Assembly (NCBI GenBank): GCA_030652255.1
Contig: JAUSAZ010000177.1
Span: 145,189 to 209,188, forward strand
DNA length: 64,000 nt
Origin: Myxococcales bacterium
GTDB taxonomy: Bacteria; Myxococcota_A; Polyangia; Polyangiales; Ga0077539
Direction of reading: 5' to 3'
Below the pieces are notes generated by a model, which was given only the letters and a program-made list of their open reading frames with translations, searched no databases and was not told the DNA's origin. The position numbers were made by a program, and so were the translations under genes. Positions 52,691-60,600 of this stretch are shown here, one piece after another. Each line of letters opens with the position of its first letter. The stretch's first letter is position 1.

Positions 52691-54568
52691 ATGCAGGGCC
52701 ACCGGTTCATCGCGGCCGTCTTCCTCCTCACGCTCGTCGCCCTCGGCGCCGTGCTCCCGCTCGGGGCGCCGGGCCTCGCCGTGCTCGGCGCCCTCGCGCT
52801 CGCGGTGCTCGTCTACGCCGTGCTGGGCGAGCGCAACCTCGCCGCTGTCGGGTCCGTCTCGCAGCGCAGCACCCTCGCGGGCACCATCGCCCGACGCGCG
52901 CTCGCCGCCACCGACGAGCAGCGCGCGGGCATCGCGAGCATGGAGGAAGACACCCGCGACGCGGTGCAGCGCCTCACCGGCGCGTCCGCGGGGCAGTCCG
53001 CGCGCCACGCCCTCGACGCGCTGCCCTGGGTGCTCGTCCTCGGCCTCCCGCAGTCGGGCAAGAGCAGCATGCTGGCCTCCTCGGGCCAGGCCTTCGCCTA
53101 CGCCACGCCCTCCGGCGGCGCCCGCGGCGCCCGCAACTGCCGCTGGTGGATCACCCAGCAGTGCGCCTGGATCGACACCGGCGGCAGCTACATCCTGGGC
53201 GAGTCCGCGCTGCCCGAGTGGCTCACGCTCCTGCGCAACCTCGCGACGCTCCGCCCCGCGCAGCCCCTGCACGCGGTGGTGATCACGATGGCGGCGGACT
53301 CCATCCCGACCGCGCGCCCCGAGGACGTCGACGCGGCCGCCAAGCGGGTACGCGAGCGCCTCGACGAGGCCCTCGGCTACCTGGGCATCGACGTGCCCGT
53401 CTACCTGATGGTCACCCGCGCCGATCTGCTGCCGGGCTTCCATGACTTCTTCGCCGACCTGCGGGAGGCCGAGCGGGGGCAGATCTGGGGCAGCACCTGG
53501 AAGTCCGACGACCCGGCGCCCATCTCCGAGCGCGTCACCCGCGGCTTCGACGAGCTGCTCCACACCCTGGTGCAGCGCTCGCTGCGGCGCATGGGCGGGC
53601 GCGAGCCGGCCGACGCGCGGGTCACCAACTACCAGTTCCCGCAGTGGTTCGCGGCGCTCCGACCCAACCTCGTGCGCTTCGCGGCGACGCTCTTCGCGTC
53701 CAACACCTTCCAGGGCCGGGTGAGCGCGCGCGGGATCTATTTCTCCAGCGCCGCGGAGTCGATGGGCCGCACTGGCGTCGGCCTCGCGCCGACCGGGGCC
53801 CGCGGGCACTTCCTCCGCGACTGGATCTCCCACGTCGTGCTCCCCGACCACGAGCTTGCTGGTCCGAGCGCCACCGAGGTGCACCGCCGCAAGGGCCGAC
53901 GCAACGCCGTCGCCGCGCTGCTCTTCTCCGCCGCGGTGCTGATCGCGTCGCTCGGCACCTGGGCCTGGAATGAGAACCACGACGCCCTCCAGCGCTTCGA
54001 CCGCTCCTTCACGGCGAGCGTCAACGGCCGCGCCCCGGTCGCCCTCACCACCCTCGACCCGCTTCGCGACGACGTCGAGCGGCTGCGCGCGCTCGCCCGG
54101 GATGACGCCCCGCCCTCCACCCGCTTCGGCATGGGGGTCGCCGACCAGGTGGCCCCTCGCGCGTCGCTCGTCTTCGCGAAGCTCGTCGCCCGCGACGTGG
54201 CGACCCCCGTCGTCGCCCGGCTGCAGCGCGAGCTCGCCGCGCTCCGCGACCGGTACGCGGGCAGCGCCGCCGCGCCCACTCCCGCCGACCGCGCGCGCGC
54301 CCAGGAGAAGCTCCGGCTCTACCGCCTGCTCACCACGCCGCGCGTCGCCGACGACCCGCAGCCCGCCGACCCGGCGCAGCTCGACTGGCTCACGGCGCAG
54401 CTCACCGCCGAGTGGGAGACGCTCGCCCGCAGCGCCAGCCCCGCCGAGCAGGCCGTGCGCGCGCGGCAGCTGCGGCTTTACGGCGAGGTGCTCGCGGTCG
54501 ACCCGAGCGTCGGGGTCAGCCGCGACCTGGCGCTTGTGCAGGGCGTGCTGTCGGTGCTCGCGCGCTGA
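52691..54568 (+). CDS. Short orphan TssM/IcmF-like membrane NTPase
   Basis: 625 residues, about half a normal TssM (1100-1200). Two N-terminal membrane helices (about 6-44), then a cytoplasmic GTPase-like domain: Walker A VLGLPQSGKSSML near 117-127, the ICMF strand CAWIDTGGSYI near 158-168, and VPVYLMVTRADLLPGFHDFFADL, the TRAD motif equivalent of NKxD. FPQWFAALRP and FQGRVSARGIYFSSAAE match the IcmF/TssM region before the third membrane helix (about 407-427). Only about 200 helical residues follow, so the large periplasmic IcmF-C/TssJ-binding part is missing. The frame ends cleanly and the next gene is three bases away, which argues against a recent frameshift. No other type VI secretion gene is present. 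Confidence 0.8.
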   Translation: MQGHRFIAAVFLLTLVALGAVLPLGAPGLAVLGALALAVLVYAVLGERNLAAVGSVSQRSTLAGTIARRALAATDEQRAGIASMEEDTRDAVQRLTGASAGQSARHALDALPWVLVLGLPQSGKSSMLASSGQAFAYATPSGGARGARNCRWWITQQCAWIDTGGSYILGESALPEWLTLLRNLATLRPAQPLHAVVITMAADSIPTARPEDVDAAAKRVRERLDEALGYLGIDVPVYLMVTRADLLPGFHDFFADLREAERGQIWGSTWKSDDPAPISERVTRGFDELLHTLVQRSLRRMGGREPADARVTNYQFPQWFAALRPNLVRFAATLFASNTFQGRVSARGIYFSSAAESMGRTGVGLAPTGARGHFLRDWISHVVLPDHELAGPSATEVHRRKGRRNAVAALLFSAAVLIASLGTWAWNENHDALQRFDRSFTASVNGRAPVALTTLDPLRDDVERLRALARDDAPPSTRFGMGVADQVAPRASLVFAKLVARDVATPVVARLQRELAALRDRYAGSAAAPTPADRARAQEKLRLYRLLTTPRVADDPQPADPAQLDWLTAQLTAEWETLARSASPAEQAVRARQLRLYGEVLAVDPSVGVSRDLALVQGVLSVLAR

Positions 54569-54571
54569 CGA

Positions 54572-55501
54572 TCAGTTGAAGCGCTGGCAGTCGGACGAGC
54601 AGCCGTCGCCGCTGACGGTGTTGCCGTCGTCGCAGCGCTCGCCCGCGTCGAGCTGGGCGTCGCCGCAGCGGGGGCGGCGGCAGTCTTCGCGGCACAGGTC
54701 GCCGCTCCGGTGGGTGATCACCACGTCGTCGCGCAGCGTGAGCACGCGCGGGGCGCCGTCGGCGCCGATGAAGCGCACCCGGGTGACGCCGTCCGTGCGG
54801 AGGGTCTGCGCGGTGATGCGCCACGCCTGGTCCCACGCGAGGCCCTGGATCGCGCCGCCGTCGGTGTTGTCCTGGAAGGTCCACCGCCCCTCGAAGCGCC
54901 CGCCGCCCACCGAGCGGAACTCGCCCTCGTCGTCCGAGACGGCGACCGAGGCGCCGGTGGGCACGCCCGCCCAATTGACCTGGAGGTTTGCGTCGGGCTG
55001 CGGCGGCATGAGCCCGAGGTCGCCGTCGCGCCCCGCGACAAACACGAGGCTCAGGGTGCCGGTCGCGCCGTCGACGTAGAGGATGTGGTTTGCGAGCCCC
55101 ACGTCCTCGAAGCCCGTGTGCGCGCTCGCCGACTCGTATCGATAGAACGCCGCCGCCGGGAGCGACCGCACGAGCGGGCGCACCACGACCGCCGGCCTCC
55201 CGGGCTGCGACAGGGTGAAGGCGTCCGTCGGGCCGTTGTCCGCCCCGCGATCGCACTCCTCGCCCGCGCCGATCACCCCATCGCCGCAGAACGCCGGGCG
55301 GTCCGTCGGCGGCGGCAGCGGGCGATCGACGACGACGGGCACGTCGACGGTCGGGCGATCGACGGTCGGTCCGCCGAGGTCGACGGGCGCGGGGCGATCG
55401 AGCATCGGGGCCGCGACGTCCGCGGCGGCATCCGAATCGACGAGGGGCGTCCGGGCGCCACAGCCCACCACCAGACAGAGAAGCGATCTCAGCGCGCGCA
55501 T
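54572..55501 (-). CDS. Lipoprotein with DUF4215 cysteine-rich repeat
   Basis: 309-residue lipoprotein; MRALRSLLCLVVGCG gives a short signal with lipobox VVGC (Cys14). A Pro/Asp/Val-rich linker follows (VDRPTVDVPVVVDRP), then a partial Cys unit CGDGVIGAGEECD (about 72-84). A central beta-rich domain of about 190 residues (AFYRYESASAHTGFEDVGLANH, WTFQDNTDGGAIQGLAWDQAW) follows, and a C-terminal DUF4215 unit: CGDAQLDAGERCDDGNTVSG, then DGCSSDCQ. This cysteine-rich unit is common in surface proteins of Myxococcota. Role unknown. A minus-strand promoter-like TTGCGC-18-TACCGT lies eight bases upstream of the ATG. Confidence 0.82.
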   Translation of the reverse strand: MRALRSLLCLVVGCGARTPLVDSDAAADVAAPMLDRPAPVDLGGPTVDRPTVDVPVVVDRPLPPPTDRPAFCGDGVIGAGEECDRGADNGPTDAFTLSQPGRPAVVVRPLVRSLPAAAFYRYESASAHTGFEDVGLANHILYVDGATGTLSLVFVAGRDGDLGLMPPQPDANLQVNWAGVPTGASVAVSDDEGEFRSVGGGRFEGRWTFQDNTDGGAIQGLAWDQAWRITAQTLRTDGVTRVRFIGADGAPRVLTLRDDVVITHRSGDLCREDCRRPRCGDAQLDAGERCDDGNTVSGDGCSSDCQRFN

Positions 55502-55509
55502 CGCCGCGG

Positions 55510-55539
55510 ACGGTAGTCCGAGGCACGACGGGCGCGCAA
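55510..55539 (-). promoter_or_regulatory. Candidate promoter of the DUF4215 lipoprotein
   Basis: Minus-strand TTGCGC (55539-55534), an 18-base spacer, and TACCGT (55515-55510). The ATG at 55501 is eight bases past the -10. Confidence 0.35.
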
Positions 55540-55547
55540 AGAGCGCG

Positions 55548-57659
55548 CTATCGACGCTCGACGGTGACTGCGACCGGGGCGCTGCACCGCGCGGCGCAGC
55601 ACGCCACGATGGAGTGCGAGCCCGCGGGCGCCGACCACGCCGCGTCCCGGAGCGCGGATCCATCCACCACGAAGCGCAGCGCCTCGGACGCGGCGCAGCG
55701 GGTCGCCCGCAGCGGGATCGCGCCGCCGGTCCCCGCCAGGAGCAGGGTGCGCCCGGGCTGGGGATCGATGACCCGCACGACAGACGGGGCTGTCTCCGTG
55801 ACGGCGAGGTGCGCAGGGCGGGCGCGCTCGATCCACGCGGCGTAGCGGGCGTCGAGCGAGGGCGTCGCGGCCACCGCCACGTCGCTCCGCGCGGCCCCGG
55901 CGGGCGGCGGATCCCACGCGACCCAGCGGGGGAGCGACTCGCGCGCGAGGGAGAGCAGGCGCACCGCCGTGGGCGCGGCGGCCTCGAAGCCCGAGACCCC
56001 GGCCATCGGCGCGCCCGCCGGGTCGCCCAGCCATACCAGCACGGTAAAGCGGCGGTCGGCGACGGCGCACCACGCGTCCCGCCAGCGACTGGAGGTCCCG
56101 GTCTTGAGCGCGAAGGGCGCCTGCGGGGCGAGCTCGCGCAGCGAACGCCCGAAGCCACGCGCGCGAGCCGCCTCGTCGCTCAGCACGTCCCAGGTCATGG
56201 CCGCGCCCGCGGCGCCCATCACCGATCGGGCTGTGGGTTCGTCGGCGCGCACGGCCCAGGAGAGCGGTATGCGCGAGCCCTGCCGCGCGAGCGTCAGGTA
56301 GGCGTGGGCGAGGGCGAGCGGGCTCACGTCCAGCCCCCCGAGGACCACGCCCGGTCCATAGCGTCGCGCGTCCCCCGGGACGGTGATGCCGAGCGCGCGC
56401 AGCTCGTCGACGATGGCAGCAGCGCCGACCTGCGCTGCGGCGTCGAGCGCGGCGAGGTTCAACGACGAGGCGAGGGCCTCGCGGGCGCGCACGGGTCCCC
56501 GCTCGCGGCCGTCGTAGTCCCGGGCCTCCGCGGTCTCCCCGCGCGCTCCCCGCAGCGGCACCTGCACGTCCGCCAGCACGGTAGCGGGCGTCGCGCCGCG
56601 CGCGAAGAGCAGGTTGTAGACGAAGGGCTTGAGCGTCGAGCCCGGCTGCCTCGGCGCGCGCAGGAGGTCGAGCGCCCCGCCGGGCCCGGCGGGGTCGGCC
56701 GCTCCGACATAGGCCAGCACCTCGCCCGTCCGGTTGGAGAGCACGACCGCCGCGCCGTTGGTCGCGCCGCGCGCCCGCCACCGCGCGACGGTCCCGGCCA
56801 TCAGCGCGGCGGCCCCGCGCTGAAGCCCCGCGTCGAGGGAGCCGCGCGGCAGCCCGCTGTCCCGGTCTGGCTCGGCGCGCAGCAGCGCGTCGACGAAGCG
56901 CTCGGCCCCGCGCGGATGCACCCCCGTCGCCCACCGCGGCGCCTCCGCGAGGGCGTCCGCCAGGGCGCGCTCGTCGATGAAGCCCGCGTCCCGCATCCGA
57001 CGCAGGATCCGATCCCGCCGCGCCACCGCGCGCCGCAGGTGCAGGGCCGGGTCGAGGCGGGAGGGCGACTGCGGCAGTGCCGCGAGCAGGGCGGCCTCGG
57101 CCAGCGTGACCGCGCCAGGACCGCGCCCGAGGAAGACCTCGCACGCCCGCGCCACGCCGACCACGTTGTGCCCGAAGGGCACTCGGTTGACGTACTGGAG
57201 CAGGATCTCGTCCTTGCTGACGGCGCGCTCGAGGGCGAGCGCACGGATCACCTCGAGCGGCTTGCTCCAGAGCCCGCGCGGGCGCCCGTGGGTGAGCTTG
57301 ATGACCTGCTGCGTGATGGTGGAGGCCCCGGTGCGCCGCCGCCACGGGATCACCGCGTCCATCACCGCCCGCGCGCTCGCCCGGAGGTCGACGCCGCGGT
57401 GGGAGTAGAAGCGCTGGTCCTCCGCGGCGAGCAGCGCCGTGACGAGGTGCGGGGAGACCGCGCCGAGGCTCACCCAGCGCTGGTCCACTCCGCCGCCGCG
57501 CACGACCTGGATCACCTCGCCCTCCCGATCGGTGACCACCCGCGGCGCGTCGGGGACGGCGAAGCGCTGGCGGTCGAGGTGCGCGCCCTGGTCGATCGCT
57601 GCGCCCGCGAGCAACCACGCCACGAGGGCGGTCGCCGCGATGACCAGGAGCCGCTTCAC
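55548..57659 (-). CDS. pbpC: Penicillin-binding protein 1C
   Basis: Bifunctional peptidoglycan synthase, 703 residues from GTG 57659 (MKRLLVIAATALVAWLLAG, membrane anchor). GT51 transglycosylase about 65-225: LLAAEDQRFYSHRGVD with the catalytic Glu near 80, GASTITQQVIKL, and KDEILLQYVNRVPFG. Transpeptidase about 290-560: PGSTLKPF with the nucleophilic Ser near 342, SSLN, and ALKTGTSSRWRDAW. The C-terminus carries a BiPBP_C domain (from about 620: RVIDPQPGRTLLLAGTGG) specific for PBP1C. It overlaps the alpha-2-macroglobulin gene by GTGA (57656-57659), reproducing the well-known pairing of pbpC with bacterial alpha-2-macroglobulin. Confidence 0.95.
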   Translation of the reverse strand: MKRLLVIAATALVAWLLAGAAIDQGAHLDRQRFAVPDAPRVVTDREGEVIQVVRGGGVDQRWVSLGAVSPHLVTALLAAEDQRFYSHRGVDLRASARAVMDAVIPWRRRTGASTITQQVIKLTHGRPRGLWSKPLEVIRALALERAVSKDEILLQYVNRVPFGHNVVGVARACEVFLGRGPGAVTLAEAALLAALPQSPSRLDPALHLRRAVARRDRILRRMRDAGFIDERALADALAEAPRWATGVHPRGAERFVDALLRAEPDRDSGLPRGSLDAGLQRGAAALMAGTVARWRARGATNGAAVVLSNRTGEVLAYVGAADPAGPGGALDLLRAPRQPGSTLKPFVYNLLFARGATPATVLADVQVPLRGARGETAEARDYDGRERGPVRAREALASSLNLAALDAAAQVGAAAIVDELRALGITVPGDARRYGPGVVLGGLDVSPLALAHAYLTLARQGSRIPLSWAVRADEPTARSVMGAAGAAMTWDVLSDEAARARGFGRSLRELAPQAPFALKTGTSSRWRDAWCAVADRRFTVLVWLGDPAGAPMAGVSGFEAAAPTAVRLLSLARESLPRWVAWDPPPAGAARSDVAVAATPSLDARYAAWIERARPAHLAVTETAPSVVRVIDPQPGRTLLLAGTGGAIPLRATRCAASEALRFVVDGSALRDAAWSAPAGSHSIVACCAARCSAPVAVTVERR

Positions 57660-60600
57660 CGCACCACCGTGAGGTGGGTGAGGGTGCTTCGCGCGATGAC
57701 GCCGGGGTCGAAGCGCGCGTCGATGGTGGCCGGCGGGAGCACGAAGGTCCCCGGCGTGGTCGCCCGCACGGCGAAGGTGAACTCACGCAGCCCCTGGCCC
57801 TCGCCGAGCCGGTACACCACCCCCTGCGGTCGCAGCGCGCGGTGCACGACCTGCTCCACCGAGCGCAGCGCGTGGAACACCCTCGCGTCCGTCGCGTCGT
57901 CGGCGGGCCCGGCCCCGACGAGGGAGAGCACCTCCTCGCGCGGCGTCGTCTCGAAGGCCGCGTCGACGGGCTCGAAGCCACCGCCCACCGGGTCGCGGAG
58001 GCTCATCACCGAAGGCGTGCCCGCCTCGGAGTGTACGAACAGCCGCACGCGGACGAGGTCGCCCACGTGCACCGTCGCCCCGTCCGCGAGCGCGCCGCCC
58101 TCGGCCGTCTCCAGCACCCGATGCAGGCTCACGCCCCGGCCGCGCGCGACGTCCTCCGCGGGGCCCAGCGCGACGTCTCGAACCGCCTCGACGGCGAAGA
58201 ACAACGGCACCGCGCTCTGCACCCCCAGCGTCTCCGCCGCGGCTCCGCTGGCCACGCGGAAGCGGGCGATCGATCGCGACGCAGACAGCGCGCGCATCGG
58301 GCGGGAACCAGTCGTGACCGCGACCCGCAGCGGCGCGTCCGCGGCGCACCGGAGCGAGGCCCGCGCCAGCGCGTCGAGGGCCGCCGCGGTCTGCAACGCG
58401 TCCCGCCAGGTGCCGTCGCCCTGGGCCTCGCGCAGCGCGGAGAGCGACGACGACAAGACTCCGACCTGGTCGACCGCGTGCACCGTCGCGGCGGTGAGGA
58501 GCGTCGCGCGCACCCGCGCCTCGCCGACGTACCAGCGATACCCCGGGCGGGGCCCCTGGCGGCTGGCGTCGAGCTGGCGCACCGCGGAGGTGACCAGCGA
58601 CGAGGCCCGGAGGTCGTAGGTCGGCATCGCGAGCGCGAGGGCCCCTCGACCGAAGGGGCTCATCAGGTCGCGGCGGTCGTGCAGCTCGTTGAGGTCGTGC
58701 ACCGGCGCTCCGGCGGCCCGGAGCAGCATCGCGGCCCAGGCGCGCTCGTCGATCGAGAGCCCGACCTCGCGCGCGCCGTCTTCCCGACGGGTCATCGCCG
58801 CGACCCGGGTGGTCGCCGCGGCGAGCGCCGCCGGGGAAACGGTCCAGCGCGCACGCTTCGCCGCGAGCAGCGCCTCGAACGCGAACAGCGTGGTGGACCC
58901 GCTCTCCGCCTCGGCGTTCCACTCCCCGAACCCCCCGATCGGCGATTGATGCGTGAGCAGCGCCGTCAGGGCCCGCTCGCCCTCCGCGCGCAGCCACGCC
59001 GGAGAGAGCTCGTCGCCGTCCCAGGCGCCTGGCACCAGCGACGCGGCGGCCAGCCCGATGACCCGCGCGGCGAGTCCGGCGCTGTCCTCGTCTCCGTGGA
59101 AGAGCGACGTGACCGCCGCGCCGAGGCCGAGCAGCGGGCTCGTGCTGAGCGCGAGGGTCACCCTGGGCGCGGGCGAACCTCCGGGCAGGTCGCGCAGCTC
59201 GATGGTGCCGTTGGCGGCGACGAGCCCGACCCGCAGCGCGCGGCTCCGCCGGGTGGTGGGCAGCACGGTCGTGGTCGCGGTGGAGGTCAGGGTCACGCCG
59301 CCGCTCACCGCGCGAAACTCCAGCGCTGCCCGTGGCCCGGAGCCCTCGACCGGCACCGCGACCCTCACCTCGGCGCCCGGCTCCACCGCGACCGCGCGGG
59401 CCAGCAGCGACTGCCCATCGCGGCGGACGTCGAGCGCCACCGTCACCGGCTCGGCGGTCGTGTTGTGCAGCACCGCCGTCGCCTCGAAGCGGTCTCCGGC
59501 GTACACCGCGCGGGGCATCAGCGCCTCGAGGACGACAGGCTTTCGCACGGCGACCTCGCGGGTCATCGAACCCGCGCGCCCTCCGCCGTCGATGGCGACG
59601 GCGAAGAGCCGATACCCGGCCGCCCGATCGGGGAACGCCATGTTGACCTGGGCCTCGCCGTTCGCGTTCGTCGCGAGGCGCGGCAGCCACACCGGGGTCG
59701 GGTCGAAGCGCTCGCGGTCGTCCCGCAGCATCGCGTCGCTCTCGTCGCCGTCGCCGCTGGCGCCGGGCAGCGCGAGCGGAGCGATGCGGCTCAGCAGCGA
59801 CCGGCGGACGTCCTCCAGCGCGAACTGCGGCCCTTCGCGCTGGAAGAGCGCGCGCATGGGGGAGGGCGTCTCGTAGGCCGAGAGGCGCAGCGTCCCTTCC
59901 TCGACGGCGTACACGGTGACCTCGGCGCGCACCGGGTGGCCGGCACCGTCGCGCACCCGCAGGACGGTGCTCGAGCTCGCCGCCGACGCCTGGAGGGTGG
60001 TCGGCGGCGACCACTCCACCCGGAGCTGCTCGACCTCGGGCTGGACGCTCAGCTCGGTGGCGCCCCAGCGCAGGTCCGGCGCATCGAGGTCGAGCTCTCC
60101 GATGGGGCGCGGGGCGCCGGTGCGCGGCCGCAGCAGCGTGACGGTGACGAACGCGTTGGGCGCCATCGCCGCCGTCGTCGGAACCTCCAGCACGTTGCCG
60201 CCCGCGACGAGCCGCGCCCGCTGCGTCGACACCGGCCCGCCGCGCGAGACCGTGACCAGCGCCTCGGCCTCGGGCCACGGGCACTCGACGGCGATGCGCG
60301 CGGTCTCCCCCGCGCGCAGCTGCGCCCGCTGCGGCGTCAGCGTGACGCCCGCGCCCGGCGGATCCCGGTCGGGCTGGTGCCCCGGGCCCGCCACGTACAC
60401 CCGCTGCGTCGCGACGCTCGCCCGGCCGCGCGCGTCGCGGACCTCCGCCGCGATGATGAACGCGCCCGGCTGCGACGGTCGCCACGCGCAGGGCACCGCG
60501 TCGGCGCCGGAGCGCAGCGCGCAGGAGTGCTCCTCGGTGCGCTGCTGCGCCCGCCTGGCCACGAAGCTCCCCGCCTCGGCGTGGGCGGCGTCTGCATCGC

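Noticed and set aside
52691..54568. Pseudogene of TssM
   Set aside because: The frame is intact, the stop is followed three bases later by the next gene, and codon use is normal; I kept it as a short intact gene while flagging the alternative.
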